This document shows, in pieces, positions 22,729 to 34,910 of a DNA stretch of 64,000 nucleotides. This DNA comes from Gymnothorax reevesii (lineage: Eukaryota > Chordata > Actinopteri > Anguilliformes > Muraenidae): assembly GCA_029721435.1 (NCBI GenBank), contig CM056573.1, positions 73,970,001-74,034,000 of the forward strand, written 5' to 3'. The position numbers and the translations under genes were made by a program. The notes beneath the pieces are model-generated. The model was not told the DNA's origin, did no database searches, and saw only the letters and a program-made list of their open reading frames with translations. Numbering within the stretch: position 1 is the first letter of the stretch; the number at the start of each line of letters is the position of its first letter.

Positions 22729-23124
22729 ACTGTTTACATGTGCCTCATTGGACATTTATGTACATACACAATACAGCGGAGCTATTCTGCCTTGTGCACT
22801 TTGGTCCAGCCAATGACGTTGCCCACTATAGTGCTTTTTTTATATCTCTGGGTATTTGGCTGTCACTGCCACCACGCAGTCACTCTGGTGCCTGCGCACA
22901 CGATGGGCTGCTGTCAGAAACCGGGATAAGGCTTATACATGCTCCAGTATCCCGGCTTCTATCAGAGTACTCCAGGTGGCAAAACCGGGTTTCTTGAAAA
23001 CGGGATAAGGGCATAACCCGGTTTCTGAATTCGGGATATGGTGTTTACATGGACAAACACAAAAACGGGATACTTAAAAAAACCAAATCAAAACCGGGAT
23101 ACTAAAGACCGTGTAAACGCAGTC
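22729..23124. mobile_element. Harbinger-type MITE, tentative
   Basis: The right end GTGTAAACGCAGTC and the left start ACTGTTTACATG resemble the GACTGCGTTTACATG terminus of the element at 11664. The interior is dominated by CCGGGATA/TATCCCGG repeats (at least six between 22920 and 23105). No clear target duplication. Confidence 0.5.
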
Positions 23125-23859
23125 ACTGAGTTAACAGACAGTAACGAGATGGAAATCTTACGGATTACCACTTTAAAGACAAAATTAGGCAACTGATTTT
23201 TTTTTCTTGAATTTTTAGGATGTAAAGAACATGCACTTTTTCTTTGTAGTTTGTGCTCAGATTGTAGTGATGGGACTGTGAAAATGCACTCAGAAGGCTA
23301 CTTTCTTAAACACAGCTTTCTTAATGAATGTTGTCTTGCCACATATTCTAAGTCACAGCACATTTTCCTGCATATGTAGTGACACCAATTACAGCAAGCA
23401 GTCTTTCAGCCTTATAGACAGCAACTGTCTTAATGTTGGGACATATCGGATAATACATTCACCGATACCATTATGAAGCCAATGTCTGATCGCCAAATAC
23501 TCTGTCTGGCTAAGTCACCACGGGGATTTAACTAAGCAAATATTTAAGAGCCTTTTATTGGATAATTACTGTAGAGATTAATGTGTTTCAGCTGGCAGCA
23601 AGTTATTTTTCCTGAACTGATGCAGTGAATAGCTTCTCCTTTCTTCAGCATCCAATTTTGAAGACATATCCCGTGGTCGTGGAAAAGATGTTGTTTTAGA
23701 AGGGTCAAATGATCATACATCAAGCAAAGAAAAGGACTAAGGAGATTGCTGAAATTTAGGAAATTGGGATTACAGTTGCCAAACACAAATCAGAAAAAAT
23801 CAATATCAGAACTCACGACTAAGTTTAAAAGTGAAAGTTAGACCATTTCCACATGCACA
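23125..23859. other. Unannotated interval
   Basis: No gene recognised. Confidence 0.4.
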
Positions 23860-24840
23860 ATGTAGAGTGAACTCAAAGAATTGGGACTAAACAGATGTGT
23901 AGCCTTAGGAAAACAACTTATCAGTGAGGCTAATAGCAAAAAAGGCTTCAATTTGCTTGGGAACAATAGATGCTGGAGCAATGGAAAAAGCTAATACGGT
24001 CTGATGAGTCCACATTTTCCCAGTTCCAGAGTGATGGGCGCATCAGGGTAAAAAGAGAAGCAGACGAAGTGATGCACCAATCATACCTAGTACCCACTGT
24101 ACGAGCCTGTAGTCGCTGTGGAATGATTTGGGGATTACCTTAGCTGGCCAGGTCCAGCTTCAACAAGAGCCATCTGGCAATGGCGTATCCCCCCGGCCCC
24201 CCACATTCATGGATTAACCGCTTAAGAAATTCCAAAATACCAAAAGGCACATCTACATGATATTTCAGATCTACACACCAAATTTCGTGAAGAAATATTG
24301 AACGGTATTTGAGTTCTGCCCCGGAAACGAAATGATTATGGACGGACGGACGGATGGACGGACAGACATGGCTATCGCTATTTCCCCCTGGCATAATGAT
24401 AACAATGATATGTGCCCAAAAACTGAGGTCAGGTGAATATGCTGAATGACCAGGTTTTTCCATCAATGTTTTTTTCTTCCCTGATGACATGAGCGTATTC
24501 CAAGATGACAATCCCAGGACTCATTGGGCTCATATTGTAGTGAGAGTGGTTCAAGGAGCAGGAGACACCATTTTCACGCATGGATTGGCCTCCACGGAGT
24601 CCAGACTTTAACCCCACAGGGAATCTTTGATATGTGTTGGAGAAGACTTTTCACAGCGGTCCGACTCTCCCATCATCAATACAGGATCTCGGTGCAAACT
24701 TAATTAAACTCTGCACAGAAATAAATGCTTAGTTATTGCCTAAGCTTATCAAAACAATGCCACAGCCAATGAGTGTCGTAATTAAAGCAAAATGTGGTCC
24801 AATAAAATATCAAAGTGTATGACTCTTTTTGGCCAGGATG
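23860..24840 (+). pseudogene. Tc1-like transposase remnant, interrupted by a repeat
   Basis: Near 23970-24125 the reading KLIRSDESTFSQFQSDGRIR, then READEVMHQSYLVPTV, matches the first-Asp region (SDE) of a Tc1 subfamily. After an interruption at about 24150-24410 it resumes with FFPDDMSVFQDDN (second Asp) near 24475 and a frameshifted HGLASTESRL segment near 24580. The probable right terminus near 24800-24840 ends GGCCAGGATGTGTATA. Several frameshifts; no left end found. Confidence 0.7.
24160..24410 (-). repeat. Dispersed repeat with GGAC-type simple run
   Basis: Contains CCACATTCATGGATTAACCG, ACACCAAATTTCGTGAAG and a (GGAC)n-like run at 24333-24366. Its reverse complement shares AAATTTGGTGTGT and a CGTCC run with 26340-26640, so these are probably related repeats in opposite orientation. 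It sits in the middle of the Tc1 remnant. Confidence 0.5.
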
Positions 24841-26339
24841 TGTATATGTGATCTTATCTTTCAGGCCGGAAGTAGTATGATGATAATTTTTTTAACAGCA
24901 ATTAACAAACACCTGGCTCATTTCCCTTCTCCTGTATTCTTCCAGAAATTCAGGATTACCATAGACTTTTTCCCCTCCGCTTTTTCACCCTAGCTTAGGC
25001 TGCAGCTTTCTTGCTCTGGTTATCCGTCAGTCTTGGAAAAAGTCACGAAAAAACAGTCACCATGATTATATATAGTTAAAGGTGTTGGTAAATTAATAAA
25101 AAACCAAGAAGGTTGTCCCGATGAAGAAGTAGACTCCGATGTTCGTAGCAAAAGCAGGAAAAAGTTTATTACACAGCCGGCCGTGAGTACAACAGCGTGA
25201 TGCAAAGTTCAAAATTCCTTAATTTTGTCAGAAACTTTATACATGTTGAAAGTACAGATATTTTCATATGATTTCTTTAATTTATCAGAAGTTGTTGCTG
25301 ATTGGTCCTAGGGTTTACACATTGATAAAAAGGAATATTCTACAATTGGGCCTCTCCCGAGCCTCTCAACTTTATTGGTTCAATAGACTCGCAACCCTCG
25401 GAAGTGAGCTCTGTATGTGGGCGTACGGAACCTCAACTAAAAAGCGCTAGTGCATATCGTGTCCTGTCGGAACTGAAGACAATGGAGATCTCAGCTGGAA
25501 GTAAAAAATAGGTGATATGTCCTGTCGGACCAAACAGCTTCTCTTTATCTCCTAATGCACATGCAATATCTATTGATCAAACTGTCTGGCTCACCTCAGA
25601 TTGCAAATACCCAAAAAATCCTGTTTCCCAACAAAGGGCATCTAAAGTCGATTCCCATTGTTTTTGTTTGTCGGCCAATCAGTGAGTTGCACCTGCGTAA
25701 ATGAACCAAAATAGAAGGATTATCTACGCATGTGCACAAAACATTGGTTTATGAATGAAATTGGTCATGTGACAATGCAAGATGTCTTCAAAAGCAAGTG
25801 ATTTGTTTGTAAACATTGGACGTTCAACATCCCATTTGAGAATGGACTAAAGATGCTCTTTAATTGTAAAAGGTTAACTATTGCTAGGAATTCAAGAACA
25901 GTTCATTTAAAGAACTGGCTCTTTGATTTCTGAATGTTTAGTAATATCTCATTACCGTAACACAATGGTAATGAGAAAAATGAGTAATGGTACTGAGGTG
26001 CTCCTTGCCAAGTTAGTAAATAACATTGAGGGCTAGCATGCTGGCAACCTCTGCTTTTGCTATATGTTGCAGTCTTATATTGTCTTTAAAGTGAAAAAAA
26101 ATATTCACTATATTAAAATTAGATTTAGATTATTACCTCATTTAGGAAATGATATACAACAGTGTAACAATAGGAAGATTCAGAGACATTAGTGAAAATT
26201 TCATGATGTGAGAGAAGGAAAACCAACTCTGTCTAAAGCAATTCATTGAGAGATTTATTTTGAATTTAAAGGAACACTGCAGTTTTTAGGAGTAAATGAA
26301 GATGCGTTAAGGTGATGAGGAACATTTAGTGTGGACAGT
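24841..26339. other. Unannotated interval
   Basis: No gene. A perfect 10-bp inverted repeat TCTCATTACC/GGTAATGAGA (25947-25956, 25967-25976) is the only structured motif noticed. Confidence 0.45.
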
Positions 26340-26640
26340 TATTATCTCCCACCAACACAAAGTGGGAGGGGGATATAGGTTTGACTTACGTCCGTCCGTC
26401 CGTGCGTGCGTGCATGCGTTCGTCCGAGAGAAGGGGGACAACTTTTTTCAGAAACTATTACAGATAGGACAACCAAATTTGGTGTGTGGCTTCAGACCAT
26501 AAAGGCCTTGATGGAGTTCGAAAATAAGAAGCACACCGTTGGCGGGGGATGTTGTTGACCATGTCGACTTGTGTTCAATAAAATTATTGGGTTGTTTTGT
26601 TAAATTCCAAGAATATCCCCATTCTTCATAAATATAGACA
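26340..26640 (+). repeat. Dispersed repeat with GTCC/GTGC run
   Basis: Begins CCCACCAACACAAAGTGGGA, a short palindrome-like start, continues through a CGTCCGTCCGTGCGTGCG run at 26388-26416, CCAAATTTGGTGTGTGG and GGCGGGGGATGTTGTTGACC. It resembles a SINE-like repeat widespread in fish and invertebrates; class not certain. Confidence 0.5.
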
Positions 26641-28452
26641 TTTTTTGATACATTTCGCAATTTAAAAAAAAAATATATATATAAAGGAATTTTGGGGGGA
26701 TTAAAAGGAATGATAGAATTATGGATCGGGACTCATTTTGGTAATGAGAATTCATGGGGATATTTTATCTAATAATAATAAAAATAAACTAAAAATATAG
26801 CTGCAAGCAGCAATGAAGGGGCCAAGCACAACAGGGTCACCATGTAGATAAACAATCAGAACGACCCCTGAACAAGACAACAGTCCGTCATGAGTGTTTC
26901 AGTTAGCATGCTAACTCATGGTGCAAATTAACTTAAGTTCATTTTAATAGTCTTACCAGCCGATCAGTCCAACAGCAAACGCATATTATCCATGCTGGCT
27001 CAGGTCATGCCACCCAATACTCATTGAAATATATACTGACCCACAAGCATCTTTTCCCCCTAAACTTTTTGTTGACATATCTGTTTTCATCCTGGAGTAA
27101 AGGGTATTTTAATACTTTTTTTGTGTTTTTCTGGTGTAGTGCCCCCATGTGGCCAAATATTATGAAACTGGGTGGGTATCCTCCACCAATGAAGTTTACC
27201 AAGTTTGGCCTCAATCCAATGAAGCATTGCTAAGATATGTCTCACTTCCTGTTTGGTGCCTTTGCCTTCCAATTTCATTGGACGACTGCAGTCATATACT
27301 TTACCCAAGCAAAATTCTTTTGATAATTTTTTTCAGAACCCTCTCGAGATGATACTTGCCAAATTTGGCGGTGAAAGGTTCAACGGTCTAGGACTTGTTC
27401 ACAAAAGTAGGTTTTTTTTTAAATGCAATACGGCGGAAAATCCTTTGTAATGATTTTTCTTCAAAGGGGTCCATTTCAGTCCTTATGACCCAAGGATTTT
27501 GAAGAAGAAAAGATCACACCTCCAGGACAAACGTTTCAAAACGTAGAAATAAAAATGTAGTCTGAATTTTGGCCTATTGGTGGCGATACAGGGAATGATG
27601 GATTGACCCAAAATTTGGTGACTAGATACCTTGTACTGTGCTCTATGAGGTTACCAAATTACACCATGATGCACAAAGGGCTTCTATGGTCTGCCATAGA
27701 AAACCATTGAAAAAATGATAATACCAAAATGGCCGACAAGCAACATGGCTGACACCTAGGCTTCATAATACCGCAGTTAGAGTTCTGTACTGTGATGATG
27801 CACAAGAAGTTTGGAGGACATGTCTGTTTTTGTCCTGGAGTAATTGATATTTTAAAACATTTTTTTGTTTTTTTCTGGTGTAGTGCCCCCATAGGGCAGT
27901 AGTGAACAGGCCCCCGAACCCTTGTGCATGCTGGGGCTAGTGGTGAGATCCTGACGGGTGCAGTTGTGCACTCCAACCATTGGATAGGGGAAAGAACAGG
28001 CCCCAACCTGTGATAAAGTTTTGAGCGAGTCAGACAAAGCACAAAGGAGTTATGAGAAGTTCATAGTTCATCCACCAGAGGGTGCTCGGAGTGTACCTAA
28101 AAATGGGCAGGTGCATTCAGGGGCAGACCGTGAGCACAAATGTGAAGTTTGGAACAAATCAGCCAATGTCAATGTTAAATATGGCATATCCTGTTACCAC
28201 ATGGGGGTGCCATGAGCGAGACTGCTTAAGAGCATATGTAAAGGAATTTTGAAGCCGTTTGGATGAAGTATGCAGGAGAGAGAGCTGCTCGAACATGCAT
28301 GACGAGCCATCAGAAATGGGGACACCATAGCGGCCACGGCCACTGACCGACAGGCATGCAGAGCACAACTTTTGTTCAGCATGGTCTCTTGATGATCTGT
28401 GAAAAATCTGAGGTTGATTGGATGAAATCTCGAAGAGGTGTTCGCTAAAATA

Positions 28453-30046
28453 CAAAACCCAAAACCAGTGAAGTTGGCACGTTATGTAAATCGTCGATAA
28501 AAACAGAATACAATGACTTGCAAATCCTTTTCAGCTTATATTCAATTGAATACACTGCAAAGACAAGATGTTTAATGTTCAAACTGAGGAACTTTTTTTT
28601 TTTTGCAAATAATCATTAACTTAGAATTTAAAGGCAGCAACACATTGCAAAAAAGTTGGCACAGGGGCCTTTTTACCACTGTGTTACCTCGTCTTTTATT
28701 TCCTTTGAACAACACTCAGTAAACGTTTGGGAACTGAGGAGACCAATTTTTGAAGCTTTTCAGGTGGAACTCTTTCCCATTCTTGCTTGATGTACAGCTT
28801 AAGTTGTTTGACAGTCCGGGGTCTCCGTTGTCGTATTTTATGCTTCATAATGCGCCACACATTTTCAATGGGAGACAGGTCTGGACTACAGGCAGGCCAG
28901 TCTAGTACCCGCACTCTTTTACTACAGAGCCATGCTGTTGTAACACCTGCAGAATGTGGCTTGGCATTGTCTTGCTGAAATAAGCAGGGGCGTCCATGAA
29001 AAAGATGTTGCTTGGATGCCAAAACCTGTATGTACCTTTCAGCATTAATGGTGCCTTTAAATATGTGTAAGTTGCCCATGCCTTGGGCACTAATACACCC
29101 CCATACCATCACAGATGCTGGCTTTTGAACTTTGCGCCTATAACAGTCCGGATGGTTCTTTTCCTCTTTGGTCCGGAGGACACGACGTCCACAGTTTCCA
29201 AAAACAATTTGAAATGTGGACTCGTCAGACCACAGAACACTTTTCCACTTCGCATCAGTCCATCTTAGATGAGCTTGGGCCCAGCGAAACCGGCGGCGTT
29301 TCTGGGTGCTGTTGATAAATGTCTTTCGCTTTGCATTGTAGAGTTTTAACTTGCACTTGCAGATGTAGCGATGAACTGTAGTTACTGACAGTGGTTTTCT
29401 GAAATGTTCCTGAGCCCATGTGGTGATGTCCTTTACACACTGATGTCGTTTTTGATGCAGTACCGCCTGAGGGATCGAAGGTCACAGCCATTCGATGTTG
29501 GTTTTCGACCATTTTGCTTACGTGCAGTGATTTCTCCAGATTCTCTGAACCTTTTGACGATTTTACGGACCGCAGATGATGAAATCCCTAAATTTCTTGC
29601 AATAGCTTGTTGAGGAATGTTGTTTTTAAACTGTTCGACAATCAGCTCACGCATTTGATCACTAAGTGGTGACCCTCGCCCCATCCTTGTTTGTGAATGA
29701 CTGAGCATTTCAGGGAAGCTGCTTTCATACCCCATCATGGCACCCACCTGTTCCCAATTAGCCCGTTCACTTTTGGGATGTTCCAAATAAGTGTTTGATG
29801 AGCATTCCTCAACTCTCTCAGTCTTTTTTGCCACTTGTGCCAACTTTTTTGAAACATGTTGCATGCATCAAATTCAAAATGAGCTAATATTTGCAAAAAA
29901 TTACAAAGTTTACCTGTTCGAACATTAAGTAACTTGTCTTTGCAGTGTATTCAATTGAATATAGGTTGAAAAGGATTTGCAAATTATTGGATTCTGTTTT
30001 TATTTACGATTTACACAACGTGCCAACTTCACTGATTTTGGGTTTT
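28453..30046 (-). mobile_element. Tc1-like transposon, nearly complete
   Basis: Long terminal inverted repeats, about 120 bp: CAGTGAAGTTGGCACGTTAT... at 28466 and ...ACAACGTGCCAACTTCACTG ending at 30034, with high identity through TATTCAATTGAATACACTGC near 28540 and 29950. An AAAACCCAAAA tract flanks both in inverted orientation, so the true ends may lie about 14 bp further out; start and end are given accordingly. One transposase gene with a single visible break. Confidence 0.85.
28696..29684 (-). pseudogene. Tc1-like transposase with intact DDE triad and one frameshift
   Basis: Reads leftward from the ATG at 29684 (MGRGSPLSDQMRELIVEQFK), with helix-turn-helix motifs over residues 1-110. 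At about 29440 a one-base indel ends the first frame (stop at 29433-29435). The reading then continues uninterrupted in the second frame to TAG at 28696. All three catalytic residues are present: [20 protein letters not shown] and [13 protein letters not shown]. Length without the shift is about 330 aa, full length for this subfamily. It is the best-preserved transposase in the window. Confidence 0.85.
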
Positions 30047-30112
30047 GGGTTGTGTGGAAATCAGGCCAAAATGACACTTGAAAATCAAACGACTTGCAGT
30101 CGGCTCAGGCCC

Positions 30113-30990
30113 TAAATATTGCTGCAAGCAGCGATGAAGGGACCAAGCACAACAGGGTCATCATGTAGACAAACAAACAACCCTTGAACAAGACAACAGT
30201 CCGTTTCAGTTTGCATGCTAACTCACGGTCCAAATTAACAGAAGTTCATTTTCATGGTCTTACCAGCCGATCACTTTAGGTCCGACAGCAACTGAATACT
30301 ATCTATGCTGGCTCAGGTCATGCCACCCAACACTCATTGAAAACTATACGGACCCACAGGCGTCTTTTACCCCAAACTTTTTGTTGACATGTCTGTATTC
30401 ATCAGTTATGGGTATTTTACTAATTTTTTTGTGTTTTTCTGGGGTAGCGCCCCCATTTGGCAAAATGTCATGAAACTTGGTAGGTATCCAATATTCCCTC
30501 TGCCAATGAAGTTTACCAAATTTGGCATTAATCCAATGAAGCTTTGCTGAGATATGGCTCACTTCCTGTTTGGTGTCTTTGCCATCCAAATTAATTGGAA
30601 GACTGCAGCCATATACTTTGCCCTAGCAAAATTATTTTAGTTAATTTTTGTCAGACCCCTTTCTAGATGATTCATGATATATTTGGTGGCCATAGGTTCA
30701 ACGATCTAGGACTAGTTCCCAAAAGTTTTGAAAAATTCAAAATGGCGGAAAATCCAATATTGCAGACTTGAACGATAATAGATGCATTCGAATTGGCTGG
30801 ACCCAAGGATTCAGGGGGAAAAAAGATCATGACTCTGGGACAAATGTTCAAACATTCAAAGTTATAAGCAGAAATGTATCTTGAAATTTGACCTTTTGAT
30901 TACGCTATACAGTGATGCATGGATTGACCCCAAATTTGGTGCGAGGAATCGTTGGACGCATAGGCGCTGATTTTTGTGTATGCTGGTGGG
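30113..30990 (+). repeat. GCTGCAAGCAGC repeat, copy B, 3'-truncated
   Basis: Starts ATTGCTGCAAGCAGCGATGA directly after the end of copy A and follows copy A's sequence (for example CCAAGCACAACAGGGTCA, CCACAGGCGTCTTTTACC) to about 30950, where similarity is lost. Confidence 0.7.
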
Positions 30991-31087
30991 TGCTCAAAAC
31001 CTAAAATAACTTGCCACTATTAAAAAAGTATCAATAATAGAAAAAAATACAGTAGATTGCAAGTGTTTTTGCAAGCTTTGACCGACA

Positions 31088-31138
31088 TGAACACCGCACC
31101 CTCCCGCGCACACACACACGCACGCACGCACACACAGA
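31088..31138. repeat. CA/CG-type microsatellite
   Basis: Run of CACACACACGCACGCACGCA-type dinucleotides and tetranucleotides. Confidence 0.85.
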
Positions 31139-31369
31139 TGATACACGTCACACAGAAAGAAATAGTCTGTACCTCTCAAACAGTTCGAGAGGCCTTTCTG
31201 TCAGCTTCGACCAAATCCACAATCCTACACGAAAACTAGTTTTACAAAATGCCTAGCCAGAGACTATATGCAAACGCAGGGTGCCTCGTAGTGCTGGAAG
31301 TAATTGAACCATGACATACTTTTCAGCACCTTACCAGCTCCATTCGTTCCTTAGTCACTCCCTGATATT

Positions 31370-31765
31370 CAGTGTTGCCAACTTGGCGACTTTCCAAATC
31401 AACTTGGCTACTTTTTTTTGTCAAAAGCGACTAGCACCAAATCTAGCGACTTTTTCTGTTATTATTTTTTTCTTATTTTTCTGAGAGTTTTCTGGCGTTT
31501 TGGAGACTTACGTGAAAGTATGTTGCGTTCTGCAGTTACTGTCCTGAACGAGCAACGGGTGCTGCCGTGAGCCCCTCCCCTGTCCCAAAGCACTGAAAGA
31601 TGCACGTAATATGAATTAAATGAAGGCCCCCCCCCTCAACAAAATAAACCGCTTCTCAACCCCCCCACTCAGCGAAATACACGCAGTCTCCCCCCCGGTC
31701 AGGGTGTTTAGCGACTTGTAGGACAGCCAATAGCTGCTTTCCTTACTGAGGAGTTGGCAACACTG
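31370..31765. mobile_element. hAT-type MITE, 396 bp
   Basis: Ends CAGTGTTGCCAACT and AGTTGGCAACACTG are perfect 14-bp inverted repeats. Flanks CTGATATT (31362-31369) and CAGATATT (31766-31773) match at 7 of 8 bases, as an aged 8-bp duplication would. The interior has long T-runs and C-runs and no open frame of note. Confidence 0.8.
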
Positions 31766-31849
31766 CAGATATTCTGCTGTTAATGATCAGCAGTGATACC
31801 AAGCTTAGATAAGACATATATGATTATCAATTAAAAGTTCAACGACACA

Positions 31850-32268
31850 GTTCGAGCCCCGGCGTACCCACCGGCAGGGGTCGGCAGCTTTTTCACAGTA
31901 GCACACAATTGGCTATTGCGCTACAGGGTTTCAAATTGGGAAGGCACTGCCGGATTTGGGTATACAATAACAGCTTTGTTTGTTGCTGCAGCGCCTCCTG
32001 TTCGCCAGACGGGCGCTTGTCAGGAAGACTCCGGGTTGGTTCATGTCTGGGTATCCTCCGCCCTAGTTCTGAACTTGCGAAGATTCAACCAATGAGTGTA
32101 TAAGAATCAGTGGGAGACAGGCACGTGCTTCGGAGGAGAGCCGTGAACTGTCTCACTATCCTGAGTTGGCAGCAAGAGGTCGCATACGAGCAAGCTTTGT
32201 ACATAGTTCCCCAATTGGGCATTCCAGATTCGGGTGGGATTGGAGATGCCAAATAAAAAAAATAAAAA
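31850..32268 (+). mobile_element. tRNA-derived SINE, 5'-truncated
   Basis: Begins inside a tRNA B box (GTTCGAGCCCC), so the A-box part of the tRNA head is missing, and ends GGAGATGCCAAATAAAAAAAA with an A-rich tail. Flanked by a 17-bp direct repeat AAAAGTTCAACGACACA (31833-31849) and AAAAGTTCAAGGACACA (32269-32285) with one mismatch, the signature of LINE-mediated insertion. The body contains GCACGTGCTTCGGAGGAGAG, seen in fish tRNA-SINEs. Confidence 0.8.
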
Positions 32269-32285
32269 AAAAGTTCAAGGACACA

Positions 32286-33269
32286 CACCTAGAAAGTAAT
32301 AACCATAGCCACCAAGATTGCATTAGACTCACATGAGCATAAATCATACAGCAAATCCTCCATCCAAAACAAATCCTACATCCCCTCATTTGCACAGTGC
32401 TTCAGTACATCCACCAAAACACTGCGCAGTGTAATGGTTAAGAGGCCAAAATATTAACACGTAAACAAATTATTGCGTGGTAGGCTATTGAACAACGTCA
32501 CCCTACATCACAGCACATGCAATCAAATGCATTTGATTTGATAACCAATGCATAGGCCCACACGTTTAAAAAATTAACTTTTTTGTTCGCTCACCGTTGA
32601 TGTTACTTCTTGATGAGGAAAGTGTTGCTCCTAGTAACCGTGCACTTAGTGGAATAGTTTGCAATTTCATCCAAACGTTGGGCAACGTTAGTTAGCGCAA
32701 AAACTCCGTAGCTAGCAAACAAGCTAACCAGCCTCAGTAATGTTTTAACTGACTTAGCTACGGGGCTAATTCATGACCACTCGCTAATCTGCGAAATAAT
32801 CACAATTCACCGTTTTATTGGTCGATATATACCGAAATTAGCTAGCTGAGCAGGCGAGCTAGTTTGTTGGTTTCTTTAGTCAACGTTAGCTGGCAAATTT
32901 TATTTTTGATGCTTATTAGTGCCAGTTAGCAAGCTAAATGCTCGTGGTTCAATTCTAGCAACGTTAGTCAGCGAAATAATGGCTGTTCATTCATGTTCTC
33001 TTGCATTAAAAGCGCCAAATATGACTGTTAGCTAGCTTGGCTAGCGAACTAGCTACCTACCTAAGCAAGCAATCTTATGTTTGCTCGCTTGCTAGCTAAA
33101 AAGTTCGGAGCATTTCTGTTTTTACAGCGCGTTTCTCCAATTGGAGGTGTTTTTGACGGCCCTATTGTGTTTTCCCTGTTAAATCAGTGATTCTTTATTT
33201 AAGATGGGGCATGTTCAGGGAAGCCCGGTTGGAAAACTCGCAAGAACTCAGGAACCGTTCAAAACTGTG
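32286..33269. other. Unannotated interval with AACGTTAGC/GCTAGC-rich part
   Basis: No gene recognised. 32680-33110 is dense in AACGTTAG, GTTAGC and GCTAGC motifs, a composition commonly seen in teleost noncoding DNA near promoters; I cannot show a promoter here. Confidence 0.4.
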
Positions 33270-34887
33270 TGTGACTGTGAGCCTACTCCTCCTGTGGCTG
33301 ATGTATTTTTTTGTGTGCGCTAATGCGTTTCTTTGCCTCCAGTTTCATGTCAAATCATTTACGCTTCACCTCAGACATCGTTCTTTGGACTTCAAAGACA
33401 ACATTAACGGCATCTGTCACCTCCCTCTCGGCCTTCGCTTTGCATGTCCCTGTTGCACCACTGCTAACAGACGAAAATAAAATGTTTTTCTTGACTCCAC
33501 TTCACCCAAAATTATTTCAATCTCCGCTTCCGAATAATTCTTTTTTCTTTCTCTCTCTCTCTTTGTTTGCGCCATGACTGACTGGTCTACTGGATGCATC
33601 TACACCTCCTTATACGGTGGTCATTGGCAATTCATGGGCGGGGATTTATGCTAATAGCTGATAACCGGGAGCACGCTGTCACTTTAAGATGGATTGGCAT
33701 TCATGATCAGTGGCGTGCACAGACATTATGGGGGGGCAAGTGCTCAGGGGGGAGGGGGAGGGCACTTTTGTGCACACGTGGAACATGTTATTATAGTGTG
33801 AGATTAATTAAATAACATAGACATTACACGCACATGTTCAATGCTATACTTGACTTCTGTCATTCATCACAAGAATGCACATGGGTAGCGTTCTTGGGGA
33901 TATTTTACTCAGGCAATGGGGAACTGCCTGATTCTTCTTTATGTGTTCATTTATGGTGTCTAACAAAACCTACACAAAAGAGAACGTTCAGCTTAACAGA
34001 TAGATTTGCAAAGTCGACCGACATTGTTTGTGGTGGTCGTCCTCACGTTATCTATCATTGTTTGGGCTATAGAATTAAACTAGCTAATCAGGTGACCAGT
34101 TGGCTAAAAAATGCTCAGTTGTTTGGTGCTGTATGAGCAGTGGCGTACCGTCCGTCAGATGCCAGGAAGGCCTTAAACAGTCTTAAACAGTTTGCGATCA
34201 GGTTTGATTGATTAACAATCAAACAGGTAGTTAACAGAATAGCCACCACCAATGCGTGACACGTAATGATTAAGAAATGCTAATTACAAAGCGATTGCCT
34301 GTTGGCTATGTTGATATAATTGATGTGAATCCGCAAGGATGACAATCTGCAAAAAATCCGAAACTTTCGCGGACTTCACAGCAAATATTTTCGTCTTCAC
34401 TCAGCTGTGCTACTACGCACTTCGGCTGTCACATTCAGAGTATATAGAACGGATTCTCATGGCTAATTGCTCAATGAACATCGCAAATTAATTTACGCAA
34501 ATTGAGAAATTATAAAGACGTAGGATATTGATATTTTTTTCCGTAGCCATTGGTGTGCGGAAGTAAGTTAAACGCCGTATAATTTCGTAGTGGAATGTAT
34601 AACACGGCTTTCAAAAACAAGTTAGATTCTCGTCGGTTCCTCCAATCAGTCTGAGCAACGGTTGCTAATCGGGGTAAACTGCGAGAGGTATCTGTCATTA
34701 AGAAGTGAAAGGTGAGGTTATTGCTGGCCCTGCGTTTCTGCCGACGGACCATCACTGTGCATGAAACATGCTACTGCACAACAAAATGATTACAGGGCAA
34801 ACTGTACGATTTCACTTGATCTGTGTGTTACCTGGCTGGTGGGGCAAAAGACTGTGGCTTCCAGTCGCTCAGCTCATATGCTCCTCA
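33270..34887. repeat. 1.6-kb duplication, copy 1
   Basis: From TGTGACTGTGAGCC to CTCATATGCTCCT this segment repeats at 36517-38134 with a constant offset of 3247 bases. Five open frames within it are identical residue by residue in both copies. It includes about 440 bp of flanking DNA plus the left 1.18 kb of the hAT element (TIR start 33708, target site TTCATGAT 33700-33707). The hAT right end is absent from this copy. Confidence 0.95.
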
Positions 34888-34910
34888 AAGTCTTCCCTCG
34901 TAACACCTAA

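Larger units (their letters stand above)
26797..30112 (+). repeat. GCTGCAAGCAGC repeat, copy A, split by a Tc1
   Basis: Starts ATAGCTGCAAGCAGCAATGA and ends GTCGGCTCAGGCCCTAA at 30110; about 1.7 kb once the Tc1 at 28453-30046 is removed. This family (GCTGCAAGCAGCRATGAAGGG...) is common in teleost genomes. No coding capacity. Copy B follows immediately in the same orientation. Confidence 0.75.

Noticed and set aside
31850..31930. tRNA gene
   Set aside because: Only a B box is present; no A box or foldable acceptor stem. It is a SINE head.
33187..33480. 97-codon frame with a hydrophobic segment
   Set aside because: Part of it is repeated in the duplicated block with a different N-terminus, and it has no family resemblance.
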